Shown piece by piece: positions 7,687-15,887 of a DNA stretch of 53,182 nucleotides. Origin of the DNA: Phycisphaerae bacterium (lineage in GTDB: Bacteria; Planctomycetota; Phycisphaerae; Phycisphaerales; UBA1924); assembly GCA_030426605.1 (NCBI GenBank), contig JAUHXM010000010.1, positions 1 to 53,182 on the forward strand. Reading direction: 5' to 3'. Numbering within the stretch: position 1 is the first letter of the stretch; the number at the start of each line of letters is the position of its first letter. Under the pieces are notes generated by a model, which made no database searches, was not told the origin of the DNA, and saw only the letters and a program-made list of their open reading frames with translations. Position numbers and translations under genes: made by a program.

Positions 7687-8217
7687 ATGTGGGCCGACGT
7701 TCAGTTCTACAGCGCCGCCGCGATCGTGATCATCGCGGCGATCCTCGGCGTGGGGCTCACCCTCATCACGCTGCCCGGCACGTGGGCGATGATCCTCGTC
7801 GCCCTCGTGTGCAAGGCGTGGCAGCCCCAGCTCATCGAGTGGTGGGTGCTGGGCGTGTGCGTCGGGCTGGCGCTTCTGGGGGAGATCGTCGAGTTTTTCG
7901 CGTCCGCCGCGGGCTCTCGCAGGGCGGGCGGGTCGCGCTCGGGCGCGTTCGGGAGTGTCCTCGGGGCGCTCGCCGGTGCGCTCGCGGGGACGGTCTTCCT
8001 GGCGTTCCTGCCCATCATCGGGACGATCATCGGCGCCGTCGCGGGCGCCGGGCTCGGCGCGGCGCTCGCCGAGCGGGGCGTCGCCCAGCGGACATGGGCC
8101 GAGTCGTACAAGTCCGGGCAGGGCGCGGCGATCGGGCGGGCGGCGTCCATCGTCATCAAAGGTGCCGTCGCGGGCGTGATGGCGGTCATGCTCTGCGTGG
8201 ACGCCGTCTGGAACTGA
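7687..8217 (+). CDS. DUF456 family membrane protein
   Basis: A 176-residue protein with about five hydrophobic segments and the glycine-rich repeats of DUF456 proteins: LPGTWAMILVALV near the start, ALAGALAGTVFLAFLPIIG in the middle, then GLGAALAERGVAQRT and a C-terminal GQGAAIGRAASIVIKGAVAG. The glycine-zipper-like helices fit tight packing in the membrane. No biochemical role is established for the family. It follows the preceding membrane protein by 6 bases and is very likely in the same transcript. Confidence 0.75.
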   Translation: MWADVQFYSAAAIVIIAAILGVGLTLITLPGTWAMILVALVCKAWQPQLIEWWVLGVCVGLALLGEIVEFFASAAGSRRAGGSRSGAFGSVLGALAGALAGTVFLAFLPIIGTIIGAVAGAGLGAALAERGVAQRTWAESYKSGQGAAIGRAASIVIKGAVAGVMAVMLCVDAVWN

Positions 8218-8294
8218 CCCGCCACGCCAAACCCGCCCGGCGGTAAGCTGCGGGAAGGCCCGCCAGGGCTCAGCAGCAGGAGGCGCCCGGTCTT

Positions 8295-9812
8295 ATGAGC
8301 AAAGCCGTCCGTGAGTCGTCGCCCGGTCGAACTGCGCACGAACCTCGGGCGGGCCGCTCGCAGGGCGACGCCCGCCCCGGCGCATCCCCCGCGTCCGGGT
8401 CCAGGTCGGGCGTGAAGCACTTCGTGCTCGACACGAACGTGCTGCTGCACAACCCCGACGCGCTGTTCGTCTTCGAGGACAACCACATCGTCATCCCGTT
8501 CCCCGTGATCGAAGAGCTCGACACGATGAAGCGCCGGGAGGACGACGTCGGCCGGAACGCGCGCGAGACCGTGCGCCACCTGGACGCGATCCGCCGCGCC
8601 GGGCGGCTGATCGACGGCGTGAACCTCTCGCAGGTCGGCCCGCGCCCGGGCTCGGGTGCCGGGGCGGCGACGGGCACCGTCCGGATCGATGTCGAGGAGC
8701 ACGAACGCCCGAAGTCGATCGCCCACGACTCGCCGGACAACCGGATCATCGCCGTCGCGTGGGCGCTGAGCCAGCGCGGCGAGCCCGTCGTCTTCGTCTC
8801 AAAGGACCTCGCGGCGCGCATCAAGGCGGACGCCCTGGGCATCCGAACCGAGGACTTCGAGAACCAGAAGGTCGATGCCGACCGCCTGTACTCGGGGTAC
8901 CTCGAGCTCGACGCCGCGCGCAAGGACATCGACGACCTCTACCGCGACCGGATGCTCGAGCTCAAGCGTCTCAAGGGCCAGCTCGCCGTCGAGATGGACG
9001 ACGGCACCACGCTGACGCGCGAGCTGAGCCCAAACCAGTACGTGATTCTGAAAGACGTCCAGGACGAGGCACACTCAGGTTTAGGTCGTCGCCTCGCGGA
9101 TACCGATCATCTGATCCCCGTCGCGCCGCAGAAGAAGCCCACGTTCGGCATCCTCGCGCGGAACGTCCAGCAGACCATGGCGCTCGATCTGTTGCTCGAC
9201 GACGAGGTGAAGATGGTCACGCTCCTCGGCGCCGCGGGCACGGGCAAGACGCTCCTCGCGATCGCGGCGGGCATGACCAAGGTCTTCGCCGAGGAACGCT
9301 ACGAGAAGCTCCTCGTCGCGCGCCCGATCATGCCCATGGGCCGCGATATTGGTTATTTGCCGGGCGACAAGGACGAGAAGCTCGGCGCCTGGATGCAGCC
9401 CATCTTCGACAACCTCACCTACCTCCTCTCCACCCGCGGCTCGCCCAACCAATCACCCGACTCGCGCACGAGCGAGCAGCGCATCGACAAGCTCATCATG
9501 GACGGCCGACTCGTGCTCGAACCCCTGACCTACATCCGCGGGCGTTCGATCCCGCACCAGTTCATGATCGTGGACGAGGCGCAGAACCTGACGCCGCACG
9601 AGGTGAAGACGATCGCGTCGCGCGTGGGCGAGGGGACGAAGCTGGTCCTGACGGGCGACATCGGGCAGATCGACAACCCGTACCTGGACGGGTCGTCCAA
9701 CGGGCTGAGCTACGCCGTCGAGAAGATGCGCGGCCTGGGCGTCGTCGGGCACGTGACGCTGGCGAAGAGCGAGCGGAGCGAGCTGGCGAGCCTGGCGGCG
9801 GATCGGCTCTAG
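8295..9812 (+). CDS. PIN-PhoH family ATPase (PhoH2 type)
   Basis: A 505-residue two-domain protein. After a low-complexity Ser/Arg/Gly tail of about 40 residues comes a PIN ribonuclease domain (about 40-185): FVLDTNVLLHNP, PVIEELDTMKRREDDVG, SPDNRIIAVA and FVSKDLAARIKADALGI carry the metal-binding acids. The C-terminal half is the PhoH helicase-like ATPase with Walker A LLGAAGTGKTLLAIAAG, the motif RPIMPMGRDIGYLPGDKDEK, and Walker B FMIVDEAQNLTPHE. PhoH2 proteins of mycobacteria unwind and cleave RNA; the same is likely here. The stop codon interlocks with that of the convergent orphan gene (ctag at 9809-9812). Confidence 0.88.
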   Translation: MSKAVRESSPGRTAHEPRAGRSQGDARPGASPASGSRSGVKHFVLDTNVLLHNPDALFVFEDNHIVIPFPVIEELDTMKRREDDVGRNARETVRHLDAIRRAGRLIDGVNLSQVGPRPGSGAGAATGTVRIDVEEHERPKSIAHDSPDNRIIAVAWALSQRGEPVVFVSKDLAARIKADALGIRTEDFENQKVDADRLYSGYLELDAARKDIDDLYRDRMLELKRLKGQLAVEMDDGTTLTRELSPNQYVILKDVQDEAHSGLGRRLADTDHLIPVAPQKKPTFGILARNVQQTMALDLLLDDEVKMVTLLGAAGTGKTLLAIAAGMTKVFAEERYEKLLVARPIMPMGRDIGYLPGDKDEKLGAWMQPIFDNLTYLLSTRGSPNQSPDSRTSEQRIDKLIMDGRLVLEPLTYIRGRSIPHQFMIVDEAQNLTPHEVKTIASRVGEGTKLVLTGDIGQIDNPYLDGSSNGLSYAVEKMRGLGVVGHVTLAKSERSELASLAADRL

Positions 9813-10510
9813 TCTGCCAGTGAAGGAATTGAGTTGCTCGCGATCACATCGGAGACCTCAGAGTCGCTGAGCAAGCGACAGAGCGACTGGCATTTTGGAA
9901 CACGCATTATGATTGGGTCTCGAGGGCGCTGGCCGCTTTCGAGAACGACCCGGAACTCGCACTGCCACGCAAATGACTCGCTCTTGCGAAAGACTATGTC
10001 AAGCGGCGATGGGTCTTCGTGATAGGAATAGTTGTTGCCAATGTAGCGGACGTTGCCATGTGCCAATTTCACGTCTCTTGCGAGCACACTTCTTCCAAAC
10101 TCCCACATCAATACATCAAGGAAACGGTCCGAGTCCGTGATCTCAACCACGGTGCCGCCGAATTCGCTTACCGCCCGCTCCGAAAGAGATGTCGTTAGGC
10201 AATACACATAGAAGTCAAGCGTGGGCTTCTTGATCGTGATGTTGCCGTTGATGAACTGAACGCCACCCATCTTGTCGAGAGACTGCTCGTCGTACAACTG
10301 GCCCATAAATCTTCTGATCGCGGGGCTTGTATTGACATTGAACTCGGGTTCCGCAAGTGTTCTGGAAGCGGCTCCTTCGTCCGAATCTCCTCGGGCAGTG
10401 TCTTTTTCATATTGAGTTCGATATTCCGATACGGTCCCGATGCGGAGTTGCCCATGACAGACCATGCGGACCGCATGCTCCCGACGCAGAATCTTGTATA
10501 AGAGCGGCAC
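9809..10510 (-). CDS. AT-richer orphan protein of unknown function
   Basis: A 233-residue frame with a GTG start at 10510 and no recognisable ribosome site. Base composition is near 50% GC against about 70% around it, and third positions are not G/C-biased, which suggests recent transfer. The start (LYKILRREHAVRMVCHGQLR, then IGTVSEYRTQYEKD and GDSDEGAAS) recalls short accessory proteins of the DUF2971-like type, in which a tyrosine/arginine-rich N-terminus is followed by FDEGE-like text. I cannot place it firmly. The middle (FYVYCLTTSLSERAVSEFG, then FGRSVLARDVKLAHGNVRY) is compatible with an enzyme fold. It is a single gene sharing its last bases with phoH. Confidence 0.6.
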   Translation of the reverse strand: MPLLYKILRREHAVRMVCHGQLRIGTVSEYRTQYEKDTARGDSDEGAASRTLAEPEFNVNTSPAIRRFMGQLYDEQSLDKMGGVQFINGNITIKKPTLDFYVYCLTTSLSERAVSEFGGTVVEITDSDRFLDVLMWEFGRSVLARDVKLAHGNVRYIGNNYSYHEDPSPLDIVFRKSESFAWQCEFRVVLESGQRPRDPIIMRVPKCQSLCRLLSDSEVSDVIASNSIPSLAD

Positions 10511-10671
10511 AACCCATGCTAGGTCGATAGCCGGACAGCCTAATTGAATCTCAGCCTGGGTCCTAGTGGCCGGTGTTGCGTCGACGTGCGTTCGGTCCTC
10601 GCGATGTCATCGCCTTCGAGTTGCAATTTCAGCACCGGTATGCCACGTGTCCCAGTTCCGTATCCGAGAGT
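10511..10671. other. intergenic stretch holding an ABC-exporter 3'-end fragment
   Basis: There is no intact gene. Positions 10588-10636 match the 3' end of the downstream ABC exporter gene (11232-11280) at about 40 of 49 bases in the same orientation. Read on the minus strand, the fragment encodes VLKLQLEGDDIARTER, against VLEMQLEGDDIARAER in the exporter. The rest is of intermediate GC content and shows no other feature. Confidence 0.6.
10588..10636 (-). pseudogene. remnant of the C-terminus of an ABC exporter gene
   Basis: About 16 codons on the minus strand encode a near-copy of the exporter's last residues (QLEGDDIAR conserved exactly), but the frame continues with unrelated sequence and no ATPase domain. 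It lies 640 bp from the real 3' end with the SnoaL-like gene between. It looks like the leftover of a tandem duplicate, or of a longer ancestral arrangement broken by insertion. Confidence 0.6.
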
Positions 10672-11040
10672 CTAAAGCGTCAGATACGCCATCTTCTCCG
10701 CGATCTTGCCGTCGCGCATGCGGAAGACGTCCACGCCGCGCCGGGTGACGGGGCCCTCGGGGCCCTTGAACGTCAGCGTGTACCGGCACGTGCACCGGTC
10801 CTCGGTCGCGAAGATGTCGTCGATCACGAACTTACACTCGGGGAAGTGCTCGGGCATCGACTCCCAAACGGCGCGGACGGCGTCGTGCCCCTCGTAGCGC
10901 CCGAAGCTCACGCCCTCGGGCGCGATGTGCTCGAAGACCGTGTCTTCGGTCATGCACGACATGAGCGTGTCCACGTCGTTGGGCTCGAACGCGTGCTGGA
11001 ACCGGGTGACGGTCTCGATGATCTCGGCGGGCGTGGACAT
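10672..11040 (-). CDS. SnoaL-like / NTF2-fold protein
   Basis: A 122-residue protein of the NTF2-like superfamily. STPAEIIETVTRFQHAFEP is the typical first helix, followed by DVDTLMSCMTEDTVFEH with the acidic pocket residues, then GHDAVRAVWESMPEHFPE and a sheet with RRGVDVFRMRDGKIAEKM, close to SnoaL-type polyketide cyclase-like proteins. The fold binds small hydrophobic ligands in a cone; neither catalysis nor ligand can be inferred. The ATG at 11040 has a clear aggag upstream (minus strand). It ends near the ABC-exporter remnant. Confidence 0.75.
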   Translation of the reverse strand: MSTPAEIIETVTRFQHAFEPNDVDTLMSCMTEDTVFEHIAPEGVSFGRYEGHDAVRAVWESMPEHFPECKFVIDDIFATEDRCTCRYTLTFKGPEGPVTRRGVDVFRMRDGKIAEKMAYLTL

Positions 11041-11219
11041 CTTTGCGCTCCTCACGGGCTCGGCGCGAGCCCGGCGGAGAAGCGTACCGGGTTGCCGGGG
11101 AGGCCGGTGCCGCGAGGACGGTCCTTCGGAGCCGCGGGCGTGGGCACGCGGGCATATTCACGCACGGCTCGATTCGGGCTCGGTAGGCAATCTCCGCGTG
11201 CTCACGCCCGCGGCTCGGT

Positions 11220-13232
11220 TTATGACGCCGCGCGCTCGGCCCGGGCGATGTCGTCGCCTTCGAGCTGCATCTCCAGCACCGTCGCGTAGCGGCCGCCCTT
11301 GGCGATGAGCTCGTCGTGCGTGCCCTGCTCGACGATCTCGCCGCCCTCGATGACGACGATCCGGTCGGCGTGGCGGATCGTGCTCAGGCGGTGGGCGATC
11401 ACGAAGCTCGTGCGTCCCTCCATGAGCTCGCCGAGCGAGCGCTGGATGAGGCGTTCGGACTCCGTGTCGAGGTTGCTGGTCGCCTCGTCGAGGATGAGGA
11501 TCTTGGGGTCCGCGAGGAGCGCGCGGGCGATGGCGAGGCGTTGCTTCTGTCCGCCCGAGAGGCGGACGCCGCGCTCGCCGATCATGGTCTCGTACCCGTT
11601 CTCCAGATCGGCGATGAACTCGTCCGCGTTCGCCGCCCGCGCCGCGGCGATGATGTCGTCCATCGTCGCGTGCCGCTTCGCGTACCCGATGTTCTCCGCG
11701 ACGGACCCGTCGAAGAGGAAGACCTCCTGCTCGACGATGCCCAACAGATTGCGGTAGCTCTCGACGTCGATCTCACGCAGATCGGTCCCGTCGAGGAGGA
11801 TCCGGCCCCCCGTCGGGTCGTGAAAGCGGGCGATGAGGTTGCTCATCGTCGTCTTGCCGGCGCCGGACTTGCCGACGAACGCGACGGTCTCGCCCGGCGC
11901 GACGTCCAGCGAGATGCCGCGCAGCACCGGCTCGCCCAGCTCGACCTTGTCGCCCGGCTTGTGGGGCTTGTCGGACCGCTTGGGGTAGGCGAACGTGACG
12001 TTGTCGAGCGTGATCGCGCCTCGAACATTCTGGCGTGCCAGCTGGCGGCGTTCGGTCTGGTCGGCGAACTCCTTGTCCTCGTCGAGCAGGTCCTGGATGC
12101 GGTCCAGAGCCGCAAGGTTCGTCTGCACGTTTGTCGCGCTCGAGATCAGCGCCTGCAACGGCTGGAGCAGGTACGCCAGCAGCGTGATGAACAGGAAGAG
12201 GTCGCCGAGCGTGAAGACGTCCCGCAGGATGAGCGTGCCGCAATAGATCATCACCGCGACGGACGCGAGCGGGATCATGATCTGCCAGGCGATCTCGAGC
12301 AGGCGGCTCCACCACCAGGTGAGCAGTTCCTGGCGCGCCATGAAGTGGCCCTCGCGCGTGAACCGGGCGGCCTCGGCCTGGCGTCGGTTGAACGCCCGGA
12401 CGACGCGCATGCCGCCAAAGGCCTCGGCGCTCTGGGCGTCGATCGACTGGCGCGTCTGGCGGATGTCGCGGAACATCGGGCGGATGCGCGAGATCCACGT
12501 CCGGTGCGTAAACCAGATCAGGGGGAGCAGCAGCAGCGCGCCCGCGAGCAGACGCCAGTTGATGAACATGAGGATCGCGAACGTGCCCACGAGCTGGGTG
12601 ACGGCGCGCCATGGGTTGTAGACGAGGCTGAAGACCAGATCGCCCACGCCGCCCGCGTCTTCGCGGAGGATGCTCGCGACGCCGCCCGCCTTGATCGCCT
12701 GGATGCGCGACAAGGGCAGCCGGCTCGCGTGGTCGAACACACGCCGGCGCAGCGAGACCTGCACGCGCTTCGTGATCCGCGTGCACTGCCAGCGTCCCCA
12801 GATCGCGAACGCGCTGGCCGTCACCGCGGTGAAGAGCATGAACGCGCCGAGCAGCCACAGCTGCGCCACGCGGTTGTCGTCCCACCCACCGAGGATCGTC
12901 TTGACCCACTCGGGGTAGCCGGTCGGCCCGGGGTTGTCCGTCAGGATGTAATCGGGCGCGATCTTCATCGGCGCCGTGCCCAGGAGCTGGAACGCGACCG
13001 AGCACGACAGCGTGACGAGGCTGATCGCGATCGTCAGCCGGTGCCCCGCGAGGATTTTCCACAGCGACCCGACGAGCGTGCGGAACGGGCGCGTCGCCTT
13101 CTTCGCCCGCTTCTTCTCATGGGCCGCGTCCAGGTGGTCGTGGATCCGCTCGCGGTGGTCGGCGCTCTTGCGGCGGTCCAGATACTGGAGGAATCGGCGG
13201 CGGGATGACTTGAGCGTGCGTCCGGGTGGCAT
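11220..13232 (-). CDS. ABC exporter, fused permease-ATPase (MsbA-like)
   Basis: A 670-residue half-transporter that would dimerise in the inner membrane and export a lipid or hydrophobic compound. A charged N-terminus of about 45 residues precedes six hydrophobic helices (about 60-360). The nucleotide-binding domain has Walker A VGKSGAGKTTMSN (about 455), Q-loop LGIVEQEVFLFDGSV, signature LSGGQKQRLAIARALL (about 557), Walker B KILILDEATSNLD and the H-loop IAHRLSTIRHAD. All catalytic motifs are intact. The sequence is closest in style to MsbA/lipid exporters, but no lipid A genes are nearby, so the substrate is open. A short copy of its 3' end survives at 10588-10636. It is divergent from the symporter gene. 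Confidence 0.85.
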   Translation of the reverse strand: MPPGRTLKSSRRRFLQYLDRRKSADHRERIHDHLDAAHEKKRAKKATRPFRTLVGSLWKILAGHRLTIAISLVTLSCSVAFQLLGTAPMKIAPDYILTDNPGPTGYPEWVKTILGGWDDNRVAQLWLLGAFMLFTAVTASAFAIWGRWQCTRITKRVQVSLRRRVFDHASRLPLSRIQAIKAGGVASILREDAGGVGDLVFSLVYNPWRAVTQLVGTFAILMFINWRLLAGALLLLPLIWFTHRTWISRIRPMFRDIRQTRQSIDAQSAEAFGGMRVVRAFNRRQAEAARFTREGHFMARQELLTWWWSRLLEIAWQIMIPLASVAVMIYCGTLILRDVFTLGDLFLFITLLAYLLQPLQALISSATNVQTNLAALDRIQDLLDEDKEFADQTERRQLARQNVRGAITLDNVTFAYPKRSDKPHKPGDKVELGEPVLRGISLDVAPGETVAFVGKSGAGKTTMSNLIARFHDPTGGRILLDGTDLREIDVESYRNLLGIVEQEVFLFDGSVAENIGYAKRHATMDDIIAAARAANADEFIADLENGYETMIGERGVRLSGGQKQRLAIARALLADPKILILDEATSNLDTESERLIQRSLGELMEGRTSFVIAHRLSTIRHADRIVVIEGGEIVEQGTHDELIAKGGRYATVLEMQLEGDDIARAERAAS

Positions 13233-13333
13233 CGACGATGCTATCGGCCCGATGCCCCCACGCGCACGCGCCGGCTCGGGTAGATTGCGGGCTTCTCCCC
13301 CTCCCGACGCGGATACCCCCGAGGAGACCCGCC

Positions 13334-14860
13334 GTGGCCCGACCCAAGCTCGCCCTGCACTGGAAGATCCTCATCGGGCTCGTTGCGGGCGTGGTCGTCG
13401 GGCTCATCGTGAATGCCGCCTGGACGGACGCGACCTGGGACGCGCTCGGCGTGGACGACCCCGCCCGATTCCTGGCCGGCATCGAGCCGCCCGAACTGCC
13501 CGAGGGTGCGGACGTCAACGACATGTCGCTCCTCGTCATCGAGCAGCAGTACCCCAACGCCCGGGCGGGGTTCGCTGCCGACGCGGCCAGATTCGTCCGA
13601 AGGGGCACCGAGTTCGTCGGCGACCTTTTTATGCGAGGGCTCAAGTTCATCGCCGTGCCCATCGTGCTGTTCAGCCTCGTTGCCGGCGTGTCGAGCCTGA
13701 ACGACACCGCCAAGCTCGGGCGGATCGGCGGGCGCACCATCGCGATCTACCTCGTCACGACGGCGATCGCGATCACCGTCGGGTTGCTGCTGGCGAACGT
13801 GATCGGCCCCGGGAACGGGTTCCCGGACGACGTGCGCAACGAGCTCGCGGGCATGAGCGCGGGTGACGCGACCGGCAAGATCGCCGCCGCCCGTGAGCAG
13901 CAGTCCAAGAGCACCTGGGACGTCCTGCTCGATGTCTTCCCGTCCAACCCGTTCGCCGCGATGGCGGCGGGCAACACGCTCCAGGTGGTCGTCGCGGCGT
14001 TGCTTGTGGGGATCGCCCTCACGCTCATGCCCAAGGACAAGGCGCGGCCCGTCATCGAGTTCTTCGATTCGATGACGGACGTGATCATCAAGATCGTGCA
14101 CATGGTGCTGATCATCGCGCCGTACGCCGTCTTCGCGCTCATCGTGGTGGTGGTGGCGGACCTCGGCATCGCGGTGCTCGGCGCGCTCGCGAAGTACGCC
14201 GCGACCGTCGTGCTCGGGCTCTCGATCATGATCTTCGCGGTGTACCCCACAGCCTTGCGGGTCTTCACGCCCGTGGGGTTCAGACGATTCTTCGGCGCGA
14301 TCGCGCCAGCGCAGCTGCTCGCGTTCAGCTCGTCGAGCTCGGGCGCGACGCTGCCCGTCACGATGGACTGCCTCGAAAACCGCTTGGGCGTCAAGGAGCA
14401 GATCACGTCCTTCGTCGCGCCGATCGGCGCGACCATCAACATGGACGGGACCGCCCTGTATCAGGGCGTCGCGGCGGTCTTCATCGCCCAGGCGTTTGGC
14501 GTGCCGCTCACGATCGGGGATCAGCTCACGATCGTGCTCACCGCCACCCTCGCGAGCATCGGCACCGCGGCGGTCCCGGGCGTCGGCATCGTCATGCTCA
14601 TCATCGTCCTGCAGGCGGTGCGCATGCCCGCAGAAGCGATGACGACGGGGATCGCAGTGATCCTGGGCGTCGATCGCATCCTCGACATGTGCCGCACGAC
14701 GTGCAACATCACCGGCGACTGCATGGTTGCCGCGATCGTCGGGCACGCCGAGGGCGAGCTTGAGGATGAAGCAACCGTGATCGCCCGCCAGCAGCGCGAA
14801 GCGAAGGGTCTGGACGAGTACACGAAGGCCGACGAAGAACGCGAACGCGCATCCTCGTGA
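13334..14860 (+). CDS. dicarboxylate/amino acid:cation symporter (SDF/DAACS family)
   Basis: A 508-residue secondary transporter that couples uptake of C4-dicarboxylates or acidic amino acids to Na+ or H+. The family hallmarks are complete: the serine-rich hairpin (AFSSSSSGATLPVT), the NMDGT motif (GATINMDGTALYQGVAAVF) and the last helix with CRTTCNITGDC. Between helices 1 and 2 is a roughly 70-residue extra periplasmic loop (about 30-100), longer than in GltPh. I chose the GTG at 13334 because gaggag lies at 13321-13326 and the hydrophobic start LHWKILIGLVAG follows at once; the open frame from 13226 adds an unlikely Pro/Arg-rich extension. It is divergent from the ABC exporter. Confidence 0.85.
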   Translation: MARPKLALHWKILIGLVAGVVVGLIVNAAWTDATWDALGVDDPARFLAGIEPPELPEGADVNDMSLLVIEQQYPNARAGFAADAARFVRRGTEFVGDLFMRGLKFIAVPIVLFSLVAGVSSLNDTAKLGRIGGRTIAIYLVTTAIAITVGLLLANVIGPGNGFPDDVRNELAGMSAGDATGKIAAAREQQSKSTWDVLLDVFPSNPFAAMAAGNTLQVVVAALLVGIALTLMPKDKARPVIEFFDSMTDVIIKIVHMVLIIAPYAVFALIVVVVADLGIAVLGALAKYAATVVLGLSIMIFAVYPTALRVFTPVGFRRFFGAIAPAQLLAFSSSSSGATLPVTMDCLENRLGVKEQITSFVAPIGATINMDGTALYQGVAAVFIAQAFGVPLTIGDQLTIVLTATLASIGTAAVPGVGIVMLIIVLQAVRMPAEAMTTGIAVILGVDRILDMCRTTCNITGDCMVAAIVGHAEGELEDEATVIARQQREAKGLDEYTKADEERERASS

Positions 14861-14979
14861 ATGAGGGCCGTCGGGGAAGCGGCCCCGGGCGTGAGGGATC
14901 GGGCACACTCACCCGCGCCGAATCCCACTCCCTCATACGGGGCCCCCGGAGTCCGAACGAGCGGGTCTTCTGGCGAGCG

Positions 14980-15744
14980 TCAGTTCGCCTCGGTCAGGTC
15001 GAGGGGCACGTCGCCCGCCGCGGGCGCTGTGTGACGCGAGACCACCGGGTGCGACTTGGTGAACTCGTCCTTTTCGAGCGAGTCTCCGTGCTGCGCGAGC
15101 AGCTCCGCCGCGGGCACGTGGTGTTCGTCGTTGTCCATCGAGATGACGTACTCGTACATCGCGCGCACGCCGGCGAACACCCGGTCCTGCTCGGCGTCGT
15201 CGAGCCCGAGCCCGTCGAGGGCTTCCTTAAACGCGATCCACCCGTGGCGTTGATTCTCGCCGAACGGGTCGAGGTAGCGGAGCCCGCCGTCGGTCAGCCC
15301 GTAGTGCTGGCGGGCCTTGATCGCGACGAACCGGTTGCCGTTGCACGCCCCGACCCGGACGTAGTGCAGCCCGAGGATGTACAGCGGGTCGCCCGACATC
15401 GCCTCGACGTGCTCGACGAACCGGGCGGTGCCGGGCCGGACCTCGATCTCCGCCGGATCGCGCCCGAAGAACGCCAGGTCCTCCGCGGCGTAGGGCGCGA
15501 ACCGCTGCTCGGGCAGCACGACCCGGCCGATCTCCGGGCGGGCGATGATCGCCGCGTCGATCGCATCGTCCATCGCGTTTGCCCACACCCAGGCCTGCTC
15601 GATGATCCGGACGTACGCATCGAGCTCAAGCTTGCCCTTGAGGACCAGCGCCAGCCCGTCGTTGCGCTCGGCGATCTGATGGAGGTCCCAGTTGTCGTCC
15701 TTGCACCGCTGGGTCAGGGTGCGGGTGGTGGCGGTGTCGGTCAT
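14980..15744 (-). CDS. heme oxygenase-like protein
   Basis: A 254-residue helical protein with the layout of heme oxygenases, which open heme to biliverdin, CO and Fe2+. LHQIAERNDGLALVLKGKLE near the N-terminus fits the proximal-histidine helix, and LHYVRVGACNGNRFVA sits where HO proteins have HYVRYLGDLSGGQ, the distal glycine-rich helix. The DLSGGQ core is changed to GACNGNR, so activity is uncertain. An iron-acquisition role is supported by the perfect Fur-box-like palindrome 33 bases upstream of the start. The gene is convergent with the symporter and preceded on the same strand by a terminator after the M14 peptidase, so it is probably transcribed alone. Confidence 0.65.
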   Translation of the reverse strand: MTDTATTRTLTQRCKDDNWDLHQIAERNDGLALVLKGKLELDAYVRIIEQAWVWANAMDDAIDAAIIARPEIGRVVLPEQRFAPYAAEDLAFFGRDPAEIEVRPGTARFVEHVEAMSGDPLYILGLHYVRVGACNGNRFVAIKARQHYGLTDGGLRYLDPFGENQRHGWIAFKEALDGLGLDDAEQDRVFAGVRAMYEYVISMDNDEHHVPAAELLAQHGDSLEKDEFTKSHPVVSRHTAPAAGDVPLDLTEAN

Positions 15745-15776
15745 GGGGCCCCCAGGGTCGGATCGATTTGGTCTTG

Positions 15777-15793
15777 TTGAGACTGAGTCTCAA
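15777..15793 (-). promoter_or_regulatory. Fur-box-like palindrome before the heme oxygenase gene
   Basis: TTGAGACTGAGTCTCAA is a perfect 8-1-8 palindrome (15777-15793), 33 bases upstream of the heme oxygenase-like start. It matches the 7-1-7 form of Fur sites (TGAnAATnATTnTCA) with GC-shifted inner positions. Iron-dependent repression of heme oxygenase by Fur is well known in other bacteria. That this site binds Fur is an inference. Confidence 0.6.
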
Positions 15794-15834
15794 TCGTTGA
15801 TTTACGGCCAGGCGGGGTCAACGCCCGTGGCGCA

Positions 15835-15863
15835 GAAAAAAGCCCGCCGATGGTCGGCGGGCT
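15835..15863 (-). terminator. Rho-independent terminator of the M14 peptidase gene
   Basis: Read on the minus strand, a perfect 10-bp stem (agcccgccga, loop cca, tcggcgggct) is followed by a run of T. It lies 25 bases past the peptidase stop at 15888 and before the heme oxygenase promoter, separating the two transcripts. Confidence 0.85.
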
Positions 15864-15887
15864 GGGGGCTTCAGAGGGGTTCCGGGC

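Noticed and set aside
11316-13208. A 630-residue plus-strand frame opposite the ABC exporter
   Set aside because: Typical antisense shadow of high-GC coding sequence; the ABC exporter on the minus strand has all motifs.
14861-14979. Terminator between the convergent symporter and heme oxygenase genes
   Set aside because: Several short complementary pieces (gagggat, atcccac) but no clean stem of useful length.
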